A stretch of DNA of 64,000 nucleotides from Gonatopus flavifemur (GCA_018340375.1 JAFFJZ010000009.1:15020501-15084500), one strand, 5' to 3'; shown: positions 1 to 12,411, counted from the stretch's first letter. Numbers and translations: made by a program. The notes: generated by a model not told the origin, from the letters alone.

Positions 1-482
1 TACGTTAGATTCAAAATTTGTACCATAAAATAACTCTAAGCTTATTGGAGTCAACTGTATGCAACAGGTTTGAACCGATAGGAACATGGTTTCATGAATC
101 AAAAGTGCAGTGAGCTTCTTTACTCTTATGATTGGTATGAATTCTTGCCACAAAAAAACTCATCATTTGAAACTCCCAATAACAAACGTATATATATATA
201 CATAAACATTTGTATACGTATCCGTAAATGTTAGGATACTCACTACAATATCAAGTCATGAGGCAATTTACATATTGGTGCAGGTTTTATACATGTTTCT
301 CACCATTGCAAGATAGATCTAAAGCAATTCGAATGTCATATTACTGAATATTTTAAATCCATATATACATGTAATCATAAGATGAATTACTTTGCAGTAA
401 CAAAATTTCCTGTCATGAGATGCTCATCACTTGTGAAGGTTTATAAGACATTCAGAATGTACAAATGTTACTAGAATATATT
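1..482. other. AT-rich stretch, nothing recognised
   Basis: I see no coding region, inverted repeat or tandem array here. A short TA run lies near 190-210. Confidence 0.5.
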
Positions 483-627
483 CCTAAGAGGACACGGAGG
501 TCCAAAGAATGTTTAGTACAGGTGAATTGAACGTCCGGACATTTGATGGTCCATTGAACATTCCTTGAACGTGAAGGAACATACAATGAAACTAAATTTC
601 ACCTAAGAAGTTTATGTTCTCTTGGGG
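483..627. repeat. Short inverted-repeat element, family A, copy 1
   Basis: The left end reads CCTAAGAGGACAC and the right end reads GTTCTCTTGGGG, so the ends are imperfect inverted repeats. The interior matches the reverse complement of 61656-61776 over about 120 bp, which shows a dispersed family. No ORF is present, so it is probably a non-autonomous DNA element (MITE). A possible 3-bp ATT flank duplication is too short to trust. Confidence 0.6.
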
Positions 628-699
628 ATTAGAATGATTCATGAGTTCATATAATTTGTTCTGATATTCGCTTCTCTTAGGGGAATATTACTCCATTTT

Positions 700-1075
700 G
701 AGGGCCATGGAGCATTGAAAAACGGACAAAATTTTGCTACGTAGTTTTTAAAAAACTAAGCACCAATCACAAATTTTGAATATATAGCGATGAAGTGCAC
801 TCTTAGGATTTGGCTCTAAATATGAATCCAAAACCCAAAACACATTTCCAAACATGAGGAAATAAGTTGAACAAATTATTGACTTTTGTAGGTTAATATG
901 TTGATAATCGTTCGCATAATTTTTAGCAATCATTTGCAGCTCCAATTTCATATTCAAAGCTCAATTTCAGTAATGTACTTCATCACTGTGGATTTGAAAT
1001 TTGTATTTATTGCTTAGTTGACCAGAAAATACGTAGCAAAATTTTGCCCATTTCTTGAAGGACTCCATGGTCCTT
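700..1075. repeat. Foldback MITE (~110-bp inverted arms)
   Basis: The left arm (about 700-805) and right arm (about 965-1075) are imperfect inverted copies. Both contain the core CAAAATTTTGCTACGTA, followed by AACTAAGCA and a GATGAAGT block. The loop of about 160 bp has no plausible gene. The small ORF on the minus strand at 748-957 is arm sequence and is not supported as a gene. Confidence 0.7.
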
Positions 1076-2434
1076 ACGCAGAATGCGTCATTTTTTTGCG
1101 GGAAAATGACGCGTTTCGGTCAAAATGGCGCACATTTTTCTAAGGATTTTCACGAGTAGAAATTTTGGTAGCCCTGTTATCCACCAAAAGGTAAATGCAC
1201 CGAAAGATGATTGAACCGAAAATTCCAGCCCCTAAGGAAGATCTGCCGAAAGTTCATGTAATATACCCCGTATATTTTTTGTATACGTATAATATACCAA
1301 ACTATATGTAGAATTTTTTCCCATCCGTTAAGTGCGCGAATGTTGACCTACCCCAACCTTTTTCTTTCTACCGTTTGCCAAACTCCATATAGAGGAGCCT
1401 GGCACACGATGACGCGACAACGGCCAACCAAGCGTCGCGCCAGGCAATAAAACGGTCGAATGCAAACCCTTACAGGTATGCGTAAAGTATGCATGAAGTG
1501 AATATATGCATGCTTATATTCACTTTTTCTTCCCTTTAAAAATATACGTATTTTTGTACGTATATACATATAAAATATATATATATATGAATCCATCTAT
1601 TCATCAATTCGAATAATTTAGTAAATAAATTAAGTAGGGACAATAACAAATTATTATGATGAAACAACAAATAATATTTACAATTTGCTTAACAAATAAT
1701 GAACAAACAATTATTGAACAACCAAAAACCTGAACAAAGAAAAATAATAGAGTCAGAAACAGTTTAATTCAAACAAAACGTGTAATCCAAAAACAATTAA
1801 ATAATCCTTTTTTAATAATACTGAACAAATATCGAATTCAGTTGTTAAGTTTGAAATAAGGAATGAACTAGAAGGATGAAGCAGGAAATTTGTACATTAC
1901 CTTACCAAAATAGGAAGAATGGATATGTGAAGAGGAAACGGTGATAACAGGCATCGATCGGAAAATTCTTCGATCAACGGAACTTACACCCCACGGAAGG
2001 ACTACACCAAGCCTTTCACCACCATGCGTCAACCTACGATCGATGATTCGAACAAGTCCTTGCCCCCCTATAAGGGAATCTAGATATGCAAGGGTAGCAG
2101 CTTCTCCCACCTTAAGGGCACACCAATAGGACCAATTATCGATTCATGGATCACCCCCGAACTTAGGTCCGTGACCAATTAATAATATTACAACAGAAGG
2201 GGAGTCGATCGATCGCCAATCGTGAAGATTCACGATCGACACCTAAGTGATAGAAGGAGGGAAAACAACCCCTTCTATCAGAAAACTGAAAATCGAATTC
2301 TGATTGGCTGGACAACCCTTTCAAAGCGGGTGCACAGCCAGATCCATACACTTCTCAGCTCAATAGCCAACAAGCTCCGATAGCTTACTTCCAAACAAAG
2401 CTCAATAGCTAAAAAACCATTTTCTGGTTCGGCC
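1076..2434. other. Non-coding, nothing recognised; AAC/AAT-rich 1620-1850
   Basis: The stretch has only short ORFs in shifting frames. Positions 1620-1850 are biased toward AAC and AAT words, and 1560-1590 is a short TA run. A small imperfect hairpin built on CGATCG lies near 2205-2245. I see no gene or transposon end. Confidence 0.5.
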
Positions 2435-2780
2435 AACCGTCACGATTTCTGACATTGGAATCGAAATCGAACAACATCAATACGCTCAGAAGTGTAAACA
2501 ACAAAAAACCACTTCCTGGACAGCCGACGCTGAGCCAAACTCCAGTCAACCGTCACGATTTTTGACATTGGAGTCAAAATCGAACAACATCAATACGCTC
2601 AGAAGCGTAAACAACAAAAAAAACATTTTCTGGACTGCCGACGCTGAGCCAACCTCCGGCCAACCGTCACCATTTTTGACATTGGTGTCGAAATCGACCA
2701 ACCTCCATACGCTCAGAAGCGTGAGCCACGTCAAAACGTCATCCGAACTTGCCGACGCCGGGCCAACCCTTGGAACCTGA
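2435..2780. repeat. 113-bp tandem repeat, about three copies
   Basis: The phrase AACCGTCACGATTT recurs at 2435, 2548 and 2662, giving periods of 113 and 114 bp. Each unit also has a CGCTCAGAAGYGT block and a GACGCTGAGCC block. A fourth partial unit ends near 2780. The period is not a multiple of three and the overlapping ORFs run on both strands, so coding is unlikely. Confidence 0.8.
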
Positions 2781-3529
2781 ACTGATCAACTGAAATCAAC
2801 GTAAGCATAGCCCAAATTTCCGTATCCATATACGATCCTATTACATACAATTGATCTTTCTCAATAGGAGTCAATTGTTTGTCCCTCTGAGACCACTCAA
2901 CAGTGATATTCAGAAGCCAGCTACCCTCAAACCCCTCTGTTACTTCAATTCTATCTTTCACTGATTGTTACCACATTAGTTTCATTTTCCATTCAAATTT
3001 TCAGTAAATTTTGATTTCCCCCTCTCGAGAACACATTTCCCTCTCGTCACACGTTTATAAAATTCGAATTTGTTTGTTTTAACAGCGTGAATTAGAGGAA
3101 ACACTCAGAATAGCTGACGTTAGAGTTCAGGAACACTGGAGTACCCGAGTAGATGCCTAAACTACATAGAATTCCAAATATTCTCTTATTTTTGTGATTT
3201 TAAGTTATTTCAAGCGGGCCTCACCCCAAAAGGAATCTTACCGGATTTCAAATCTCTTCATTGGTTTCACCTTTTCTAACTATTTTTGAAATCCTCAATC
3301 CTACCCCTGCCTCTCCTAATTGATAAATAGGGGAATTACTTTAAATAGCCGTCCTGGATGGAAACACCCAGGACGTGACAGTTCACTGTATCGAATATTT
3401 TTTATCCAATAGTATCGCTTGTTTCTCATCGATACCAAGAGACTAACCATTCTGTAGTTTTCGGTACAATGAACATTCGGTGCACAAACGATTCGGTGTA
3501 TTGAAGGCCCACCATCATGATCAAACCGA
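2781..3529. other. Non-coding, nothing recognised
   Basis: I see no gene, no tandem repeat and no inverted repeat longer than about 15 bp. Confidence 0.45.
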
Positions 3530-3925
3530 TTTTCGACTCGTATGGGAATATTTCGCTAAAAAATTTCTGCAAAACCATGAATAATCTCTTAGAAACACCA
3601 CATTTTCTTTGCGAAAATCTGAAAAACTCTGACAAACTCTGAGAACCTCTGAAATTGTAATGGAACATCTAATAAGATGGGACATTCTGTACATACTTGT
3701 TTGAGTCTATAGAATTTCAAAATTTTTTAGTCATCAAAAAAATATTGAAAATTCATTAGTTTTGTCAGAACTTTTTCAGAGCGCAATTTCGTTCCCATTC
3801 ATGATTATTATTGCAGTTTGTCAGAGTTTTCCAGATTTTTGCGAAGGAAATGCGATGTTTTTCAGAGATTATGGTTTCACAGGAATTTTTCCGTGAAATA
3901 TTTCCATACGGGGTGATATTGATAA
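3530..3925. repeat. Foldback MITE (~100-bp inverted arms)
   Basis: The left arm (about 3535-3645) and right arm (about 3815-3920) are imperfect inverted copies. Shared words include TATGGRAATATTTC near the outside and AACTCTGACAAAC near the inside. The loop is short and non-coding. This fits a non-autonomous DNA transposon of unknown superfamily. Confidence 0.65.
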
Positions 3926-4060
3926 GCGACATGACTGATAATTCACATAGAACATCATTGATTCTAAAGGACCCTTATACACTATGATAGACCTCAGTTC
4001 TGTATTCTCATATGAATCGTCATAAATTTCATACAGGTTATCTTGACTTTGATTTCATAT

Positions 4061-4540
4061 AGGTTATTATTCACAGATCGTGGGGAAATTATGATAAAAG
4101 ATCATACAAAATTCTGTTCAGATTTTGGAGATGCTTTTGTTCAGAAATAATACCATAGGACATCTTTCTGGTAAACCGGATAGGACATCATAACAACCTG
4201 ATATCGCAAAAGTTATGATAGCCCGGATTTGTGAAAAATCGTATAGAATATGATAGAATCATATGTATCGCCATACAACCCGTCGAATTTTTATTCATAC
4301 AGGTTATCATTCACAGATTGTGAGGGAGTTAAGATAGGAGATCATACAAAATTTTGTTGAGATTTTTCACATATTATTGATCAGATACAATGCCATAGAA
4401 CACTTTTTCGGTAAACCGGATAGAAAATCATACCAGCCTGATATCACATAAGTTATAATAGTCCTGGTTTATGAAAAATCGCATAGAATATTATAGAATG
4501 ACTTGAATTTCATCCCCAATGTGACTTGTTAAGAATATCA
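4061..4540. repeat. 240-bp tandem duplication, two diverged copies
   Basis: AGGTTATTATTCACAG at 4061 recurs as AGGTTATCATTCACAG at 4301. Landmarks such as GGTAAACCGGATAG and GATCATACAAAATT keep the same spacing in both copies. No ORF crosses the unit in frame. Confidence 0.75.
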
Positions 4541-5190
4541 AAAGATATGATAGGTACTCGTTCATAAAATGCGCGATTCATTTCGGATAGTCCAGTTGTT
4601 GAATATCTGAAGTTCTATGTTAAAAATATGCGCCAAAAACATACTCTTAAATGATAAAAATAATTCCCATCATATCCTATCAGACACTTTAACAAGGGAA
4701 ATTTTCTTTTGACAAATGAACGCATTTGGTTAAATATTTCCATCGAATATCTTTCCACTCTATACGATCAATTTACTATACACAAATCTTATCTGATTCG
4801 AAGAAATACTCATACATTAAGAATGAGGAATCACACTTGCATGATCAATGGAATATAATGAAACTTATCGAACATTGCAGGTTTGAATTCTCAAACTTGA
4901 AGAACAAAGCATATGTATAATGAACCTATATAATATACCCGTGTGATATATAATAGAGATTATTATACAGTGTGTCCCTATCCACCCACTGCCCTTATTT
5001 GTATCATACACCCAGAAAAAAAATAATCTGGAAATGAGGAGAGGAATCCTTCTTAATCAGATATGATATTCCACTTGTTTTTCTTCTTCGATTGAGAATA
5101 CATCTCTGCATTTCGAACAAATCAAAATCGAACAAACGAGGATGAAGACAAATCCTCTCGATTGAAGAGGATTACTTTCAATGCCATACA
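4541..5190. other. Non-coding, nothing recognised
   Basis: The stretch is AT-rich. It lies downstream (on the minus strand) of the truncated LINE reverse transcriptase and shows no recognisable LINE 3' end or simple-repeat tail. Confidence 0.45.
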
Positions 5191-7108
5191 TTAGAGAAGA
5201 AATTGCATCTGCTCGAGTACTTCTTCATTTTTGACTTTGTCTATCCATTTTATTCTGAGCATCCTCCTATAACACCCCATTTTCAAAGCTTCAAGTCTTC
5301 GTTGATCAGTTTTCCCCATTGTCCAAGTTTCGCAACCATATAATGCTGTGCTCCAAACATAACTTTCCAAGAATTTCTTCCTTACTTCCAAGCTTATATT
5401 TTTTGAGCCTAATAACTGTTCCTTTTGGTAAGAAGCCTGTTTCCCTTGTGCCATCCTTGCTCTCATATCTCTTCCGCTTTTGCCGTTTTCTGTTAGTATG
5501 CTTCCTAGACATTTGAATTCTTTCACCTGTTCAATTGCCTCGGTATCTATTTTGATTTTCGTTCTTCTAGTTGTTTTCGCTGCTGTACACATCATGAATT
5601 TTGTTTTGTCTTTATTTATATTCATACAATAGTTTTCCAATAATATTGTTCTCATAGAGTTGAGAATATTTTCTAACTCAGTACTCCTCGTGGCAAGTAT
5701 AGCTATGTGATCCGCGAATCTCAACATACTTATATTTCCTCCCTGAATCTGTAATTGCGATTGAATTTCCTCCTTCACTTCGTTCATTGCTTCTTGTATA
5801 TATAAATTGAAAATCAGTGGCGATAATGAACTTCCTTGTCTCATCCCTCTTCTTATTTGTGCTTCCCCTTCCTGATCCTCTATGTCTATTATTGCACTTT
5901 GATTCTTATATAATTCGTATATTATTCTTCTATCTTTATAATTTATTCTCACTCTCTTCAGGATCGCAAACATCTCCCCCCACTTCACATTATCGAAAGC
6001 CTTTTGTATATTCGCGAAACCTATGTACACAGATTTCTTCAGCGCTATCCTTTTCTCTATTACTGCCCTAAGTGCTGAAATTGCTTCTCGCGTTCCCCTA
6101 TTTTTTCTAAAATCAAACTGATCTTCTGCCAATCTACTCTCTATTTTATTTTCCATCCTCCTGTATATGATTCTGGTCAGTATTTCCGAAGCATTTGAAG
6201 TTAAACTGATCGTTCTGTAGTTCTCGCATCTGTCTGCCCCTTGTTTTTTCGGGATAGCGACAATTTTATTCTTCTCGGAATCTTCCGGTACTTCTCCTTT
6301 TTCGTACATATCTCTTATCAATGCAAACAGTGCGTCACGAGTTCCTTCACTGGAGGCTTTTATAAGGTCCGCACTTATGCCATCTATGCCTGGCCCTTAT
6401 TATTTTTCAATTCTTCCAAAGCCTTGTCGAATTCTGATCTCAATATCGAATCTCCCAATTCTTCCTTATCTACATCCTCCTCCTTCTCTGAAAGTGCTAT
6501 ATCATCGTTTCCTATATACAAGTCTCCCAAATGATTGATCCACTGTTCTATTTTCTCTTCCATTTTCATCAATTGTCGTCCTAGAGAGTTTCTCATCTTA
6601 TTGCTTCTGGATTTCATTCGGCCGAAAAATCTTTGAATAATCCTATATGCTTCATCTATTTTTCCTAAATGCAATCTTATTTCTTTTTCCTGACATTCCT
6701 CTTCTAACCACTGTTCTTTTGCTTTCCTTGATTCTCTTATTATTTTATTTCTCAATGATTTGTATCGTTGCTGGCCTTCTTGGCTATCATTATTCTCGTA
6801 TTTTCTTCTTTCTCTTATCAATTCTCAAATTTGTCCCGTTGTCCATGGGTTTTTAGGTTCTACCCCATTATTCTTCAAAATTTTATCCGCACATTCTCTT
6901 ATATTTCCCTTCATCTTTGTCCATCTCCTCTCTATTCCAAAGTCCTTCTCTTCTTGATCTCTCAATCTTTCACCCAACATTCTCTCGAATGCCTCATGTG
7001 TCTGTTTTTGCTTGAGGTTCTTCGTATTTCATCTTTTCTGCGTTTCCCTTTTCTTCTTCAGAGATTTGAATTTAAGGGTAAATTCCATCATCAACATATT
7101 ATGATCAC
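5191..7108 (-). pseudogene. Non-LTR retrotransposon reverse transcriptase (RTE-like), broken and catalytically dead
   Basis: This is the reverse-transcriptase half of a LINE. Its endonuclease half lies at 26268-27161, beyond a 19-kb insertion. The conserved RT block is at 5191-6321 and the N-terminal coiled, charged part is at 6384-6821. A frameshift near 6390 separates them. RT landmarks include IPKK, the FRKNRGT block and GMRQGSSLSPLIF. Two catalytic positions are altered: motif A reads FANIQKAFD, with N for the expected D (codon 6010-6012), and motif C reads FADH in place of the F/YADD core (5707-5715). The C-terminus stops early at EEVLEQMQFLL, so the usual downstream C-terminal region is missing. 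The resemblance to the insect multicopy 'craniofacial development protein 2-like' class is family knowledge. The RTE assignment is likely but not tested by phylogeny. Confidence 0.88.
7101..7108. other. Target-site duplication, left copy (ATGATCAC)
   Basis: The eight bases ATGATCAC precede the left terminus of the giant foldback element. The right copy, ATAATCAC at 26260-26267, differs at one base. Eight-base duplications are typical of hAT (and P) elements. Confidence 0.75.
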
Positions 7109-7944
7109 CAAGGCCAGGAATTTGGTTTCGTTAAAAGACAGAGAGAGGAGATAGGTGGGGCTAATATTTCTGATTGGTTGTTATGGATTTGATGATTATC
7201 CGTTTACGCAATCTAGTGAAGCAAGCAATAAGTATGAAAATAGATGAAAAGGAAAACCTTCAACCGGTAAGGGTGGGTTCTGCAGAATAATCGATTTGCA
7301 GAAATTTCATTTCGCCGAAAAGTCACTAACTTGAAGTTCGATGACGATGCGATACATTGGGAGGTAACGGTCCCGTGGGATTGTAAACACAGATGTCTCT
7401 GTAGTCGCGTTCAACGGAAGATTATAAACATTGCAGGAAGATATGATACCGAAGAATTCAGGGGCGTACCCAGCATCTAAGAGGGGGGTAGCTGGTCACC
7501 CCTTGATCCTTTCTTAACATGGATCACACGGACGGCAAGAGGGGAAGAGAAGAAGCTGCGTAAGCCCATGAAACAGATCGCATACATATATTCCACGAAT
7601 CATATATGCATGCGCACGTGATTACATCACGTAATTGGAAGAACCGATCATTTGTATACTGGGTAAAATGGACACAAGAATGACTGAGATGAAATTATAT
7701 GTAATGCAGAGAGGAGTTGATGCTGGAGGTGCGATGTTTATTCTAGTGCAGGGAACACTGGGAATAGAATACACAACGCGATATTATTGGAAAAATTCCA
7801 CATCAGAGGAGAAGGAATTGAGAAGGTTCGAACACGCATCGGAACCAACAATTTGTAGAAGCGACTCTCCGACTGTTTGAGGGTAAAATTACCTTTCGGA
7901 GTGAAGCGATTCATCCGTGTGGTTTCCTTTTGGAATGAGATTAG
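7109..7944. repeat. Outer unique segment of left palindrome arm
   Basis: This segment is the inverted copy of 25430-26259. In the 246-bp stretch I aligned (7635-7880 against 25485-25730) there are about 12 substitutions, roughly 5 percent. A TTG-started 81-codon frame is open in both copies, but without an ATG or family match I do not call it a gene. Confidence 0.85.
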
Positions 7945-9870
7945 ATGACGAAACCTCCACGAAAAATCCTAATTCGGTCGGTTTGAGCATATATCCAGAG
8001 CACGAGATAGTACGAACAACCCTCTTCTTTTCAGGGAATGATTTCCATTGGTGAAATAAGTAATTTGAGCTGTAATTCGTTCTGTGAGTAATAAAACGAC
8101 GATATCTGCACCAACAATCATAATTCGGTCAGTTAAAGCATGTATCCAGAGCACGTGGGCGTAAGAACAACCCTCTCCGTTTTAGGCGATGATTTTAATC
8201 GGTCGAATGAGTAAATTGACCTGTAATTTTTTCTATCGGTGATGAAACGATGAGATCTCCACTAGAAATCGTGATTTGGTCAGTTCAAGTATATATCCGA
8301 AGGACAAGGTCGTCCGAAGAACCCTGTTCTTTTTAGGGGATGATTCCGAATGGTAAAATAAGTGAATCGAGCTGTAATGTTTTCTATAGGTGATAAAACG
8401 ACGGGATCTTGACTAAAAATCGTAATTCGGTCAGTTCAAGCACATATCCGGAGCACAAGGTCGTCAGAACAACCCTCTTCTTTTTGGGGGATGGTTTTGA
8501 TGAATAAAATGAGAGAATTAACCTTTAATTTTTTCTATGGGTGATGAAACGACGAGATCCCCACTATGAATCCTAATCCAGACAGTTCAAGCATATATCC
8601 GAAGCACAAGGTCGTCAGAACAACCCTCTCCTGTTTAGGGGATGATTTTCATTGGTAAAATAAGTGCATCGAGCTGTAATTTTCTTTATAGGTGATGAAA
8701 CGACGAGATCTCCACTAAAAATCGTAATTCGGTCAGTTCAAGCATATATCTAAAGCACAAGGTCGTCAGAAGAACCCTGTTCTTTTTAGGGGATGATTCC
8801 GAATGGTAAAATAAGTGAATCGAGCTGTAATGTTTTCCATAGGTGATGAAACGACGGGATCTTGACTCAAAATCGTAATTCGGTCAGTTCAAGCACATAT
8901 CCGAAGCACAAGGTCGTCAGAACAACCCGCTTCTTTTTGGAGGATGATTTTGATGAATAAAATCAGAGGATTGACCTTTAATTTTCTCTATGGGTGATGG
9001 AACGACGAGATCCCCACTATGAATCCTAATCCAGACAGTTCAAGCATATATCCGAAGCACGAGGTCGTCAGAACAACCCTCTCCTGTTTAGGGGTTGATT
9101 CCGATTCGTAAAATAAGTACATTGACCTGTAATTTGTTCTATGGGTGATGAAACGACGAGATCTCCACCAAGAATCATAATTCGATCAGTCCAAGCATAT
9201 ATCCAACGCACAAGGTCGTCAGAACGACCGTCTCCTTTTGAGGGGATGATTTTCATTGGTGAAATAAGTGCATCGAGCTGTAATTTTTTCTATAGGTGAT
9301 GCAACGACGAGATCTTGACTCAATATCGTAATTCGGTTAGTTCGAGCATATATCCGAAGCACAAGGTCGTCAGAACAACCCTCTCCTTTTTGGGGGATGA
9401 TTCTCATAAATAAAATGAGTGAATTGCCCTGCAATTTTTTCTATGGGTGAGGAAACGACCAGATCTCCACTATGAATCCCAATCCAGACAGTTCAAGCAT
9501 ATATCCAGAGCACAAGGTCGTCAGGACAACCCTCTCCTGTTTAGGGGATGATTCCAATTGGTAAAATAAGTAAATTGACCTGTAATTTCTTCTATGGGTG
9601 ATGAAACGACGAGATCTGCTCTAAAAATTCTCATTCGGTCAGTTCAAGCATTCTTGTCGTTTCATCATCCATAGAAAAAATCACAGCTCAGTCCACTCAT
9701 TTCACCAACGAATATCACCTCCTAAAAAGGAGAGGGTTGTTCTTACGACCTTGTGCTTTGGATATATGCTTGAACTGGCCGAATGAGGATATTTAGTGCA
9801 GATCTCGTCGTTTCATCACCCATAGAAAGGATCACAGCTCAATTCACTTATTTTACCAATGAAAATCATC
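7945..9870. repeat. ~153-bp satellite array (sat1), left arm, with polarity flip at ~9651
   Basis: About a dozen monomers carry the words TTCGGTCAGTTCAAGCATAT, ACAAGGTCGTCAGAACAACC and GATGAAACGACGAGATC. Successive GTCAGTTCAAGC words fall near 8279, 8432, 8580, 8735 and 8889, so the period is about 150-155 bp. At 9650/9651 the array inverts head-to-head, and reverse-oriented monomers run to 9870. There the transposase remnant begins without any spacer. Several frames are open for 60-90 codons, but the monomer length makes them chance frames. Confidence 0.85.
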
Positions 9871-10855
9871 AATTGCTGACACTCCTGGCATACCACGTAT
9901 TATTCATTGTGCCGAAATTCCTGAGGGCAATGCCCAAAGAATCGCTGAATTCGTCGAGCAGGCCTCAACGAAGCTTTGGCCAGACGGGATTAGGAGACAA
10001 AACGTTTTGCTATTCATTTCTGACGCAGCACCGTATATGATGGCGGCAGGACGCTTCCTCAAAACGGATGACCATTATGACCGACTTGTTCATGTATCGT
10101 GTTTAGTTCATGGCCCACATCGTGTAGCTGAAGAAATCAGGGGGTCTTACAGACTTGCTAATGACGTTATTGCGGAAACAAAAGCAGTTTTCCTAAAATC
10201 TCCAAGAAGAAAACGTTTATTCTTGCAGATAGTACCGGGGGTTCCTTCACCTCCTAGGCCTATCATTACCAGATGGGGGGAGTGGTTAAAAGCTGCTTCT
10301 TATTATTGCAATAACTTTAGACAAGTTCAAGCAGTCATTCAACAATTAGAACCAGATACAGCGGCAGAAGATCGTGCGCAAGAATTATGGGAAAGTCCTA
10401 ACCTTCAACGCGAATTTGAATTCATCCATGAGCATTATTGCTGCATCACCGAAGCTATGAAGCGATGAGAAGAACGGGGGATGCCGCTTCGTGACTCTCC
10501 TCAAATCTTCACGCGGGTTGCTGCAACAATTCATAGAAATCCAGCCATTCCTGCAAATATCAAAGAAAGAATGCAAACCGTTCTTTTCAATAACGCTGGA
10601 TTTTCGACGGATTTGATTAATATTTGTCAAATTTTACAAGGAGAACAAAACCAAAATCTCCCAAATGAGTGGAACATGCCTGACATCAACTGTATGACTT
10701 ATGCACCTACGACATCATGCGAAGTTGAAAGATCATTTTCAAGTTTCAAGAGTATCTTGCGTTCAAATCGACAATCATTAACAACTAGAAACTTGGAGAA
10801 ATTTGTAGTCGTGTATTTTAATCGACTTGAATTCATCGGAGAACCTGAGTGGTAA
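9871..10855 (+). pseudogene. hAT-superfamily transposase, 5'-truncated, one in-frame stop
   Basis: The frame holds about 328 codons of the central and C-terminal part of a hAT transposase. Visible landmarks are FISDAAPYMMAAGRFLK (the D region), VSCLVHGPHRVAEE (the C-x2-H region), ITRWGEWLKAASYY (TRW motif) and the C-terminal dimerisation signature TTSCEVERSFSSFK. A TGA at 10466-10468, after EAMKR, is the only internal stop; CGA to TGA is a likely cause. The 5' part, including any BED finger, is missing: the frame starts exactly where the satellite monomer ends, with a stop just upstream at 9860-9862. The right arm has no counterpart. An AATAAA-like signal lies near 11228. It could be the element's own relic transposase or a captured piece; I prefer the former because the termini are also hAT-like. 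Confidence 0.85.
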
Positions 10856-11286
10856 AATCTATTCAATAATTTTAATGATTCACTGCTTTTTTTCCCCCTA
10901 GTAGAATAGTATATATTCTTGAATTCCATGGAATTTATAAAAATAGCACATCAAAATTGTACACACTATCGCTATCTTCATGAATTTAACTTATCCCGTT
11001 TCAGATAAAAATCGCTGCATGAACTGGTAATCTTTACACCACGGATTCCCACACAGGCCAGTGGAAATATTGAAATTACTTCATTTGAGCTGGCGAACCT
11101 CGTTCTCTCTTTTAACTTTCTTTCATTTAACATTTTTAATCGATTTTTCAATCACTTTGTTGTGCTACTGTGTTATATTGTGGGATATTATCGCATTTGA
11201 AATGTTCTATTACAATGTAATGGAAAATAAAATAGAATGTGATATAAATTGAAATGTTCTGGTACATAAATTCTTGTCTATTATTT
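10856..11286. other. 3' flank of hAT remnant, left-arm specific
   Basis: This AT-rich non-coding stretch follows the transposase frame and contains AAAATAAAATAG near 11226. It has no inverted counterpart in the right arm. The arms become colinear again at about 11287. Confidence 0.6.
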
Positions 11287-11836
11287 CTAAAACTCACCTG
11301 AGGTCATATTGATTTCAGGATCAGTGGTGGGTATTTGAACTTTGGTCGGTTGTACCTCCTTGGTTCGTAAGTTATGAACCTCAAAAAATATAGAGATTAG
11401 AGTTGGCGGACTTTGAAAAATCATACAGAATTGGCACAGACTAGGGCAAATTTCATCTGGATGGATGATTGTTCAAGGACCCCCCAAGGATATTCCCTGC
11501 AAGTTCGATCGTTTGTACCTCCTTGGATCGGAAGTTATGGACCTGAGAATATATAAAAATGAGAATTTTCGAACTTTGAAAAATCATACAGAATTGCCCC
11601 TGACTGGCGCTACGTTTATATAGATGAATTAGTGTTCGAAGACTTCCGAACGATATTCCCTGCGAGTTCCATCGTTCTTACCTCCTTGAATCGGAAGTTA
11701 TGAATCTCAGAATATATGAAAATGAGAATTTTCGAACTTTGAAAAATCATACAGAATTGCCCCTGACTGAGGCACTCTTTGCATAGATGAATTATTGTTG
11801 AGAGACCTCCGGAGGATATTCCCTGCGAGTTTCATC
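11287..11836. repeat. Arm junction plus short sat2 array (reverse polarity), left arm
   Basis: At 11287-11345 a unique junction containing ATATTGATTTCAGGATCAG is the inverted copy of 23060-23105. It is followed by about three ~163-bp sat2 monomers in reverse polarity, recognised by AAAATCATACAGAATTGCCC and CGTTTGTACCTCCTTGG. The array is interrupted at 11836 by a hAT MITE. Confidence 0.8.
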
Positions 11837-12411
11837 CAGAGTTGCCAGTTTGCGAGAATAAAAAATCTTCAGATTCAGGGTTGAAGTATCTTAAGATTTC
11901 TTCAACTTCCTTTCAAAAATCTTCAGAAATTCTTTAGGTGATCAAACATATAAATTTCATGCTGAATACTAATAAACCATATTTCAATGGTGAGGTGTCA
12001 TTTGTTCTCTTGTTCGTTTGTTGATGACTGATAACTTTCCCAATTTTCTGATATTTTCCCTGGGATAGCCTCAATGTCCCGACTTGATAATAATATCCTC
12101 AAAGAATTCATCCCGGGAGGATATATCCCGAAAGTTAGATTTTTCGACAAATTCTCATGGCTTGTCCTGAAGGATTTATGAGAAATCAGTGACATAGCCA
12201 ATCCAGTTTCTTCGGGGAATTGAGCTTTTGATACTCTGGCACATTCTTTTTTATTTTCAAAAATTATAAATCCTTGAAAATTCTTGAAATTTCCTCGGAA
12301 TTCTGAGAATATCTTTAGATTTTCATCCAATTTCTTGACGTCTTTAGAAAATCTTAGGAACAAATATTTTTCCTCAGATCTGAAGGAAAATCCTTAGACC
12401 TGGAAACTCTG
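11837..12411. mobile_element. hAT-type MITE, 575 bp, perfect 8-bp target duplication
   Basis: The ends are CAGAGTTGCCAG and, as reverse complement, CAGAGTTTCCAG; both fit hAT CARNG. The flanks GTTTCATC at 11829-11836 and 12412-12419 are identical 8-mers that occur only once in the intact satellite monomer. The interior is AT-rich with no coding capacity; the minus-strand frame at 11998-12363 is a chance ORF. Confidence 0.88.

Noticed and set aside
1868..2129. Overlapping 80- and 62-codon ORFs on opposite strands
   Set aside because: No homology, no conserved start, and mutually antisense; likely chance frames.
7635..7880. 81-codon frame conserved in both palindrome arms (also 25485-25730, minus strand)
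   Set aside because: It starts with TTG, has no family match, and by eye the two copies differ at about 7 replacement and 5 silent sites, which does not show clear constraint. Conservation follows from the inverted duplication.
9868..9872. Splice acceptor at the start of the hAT relic
   Set aside because: No pyrimidine tract with AG precedes 9871; the boundary is a satellite/gene junction instead.
11998..12363. 121-codon minus-strand ORF
   Set aside because: It lies wholly inside the 575-bp hAT MITE and has compositionally biased Phe/Lys/Asn content.
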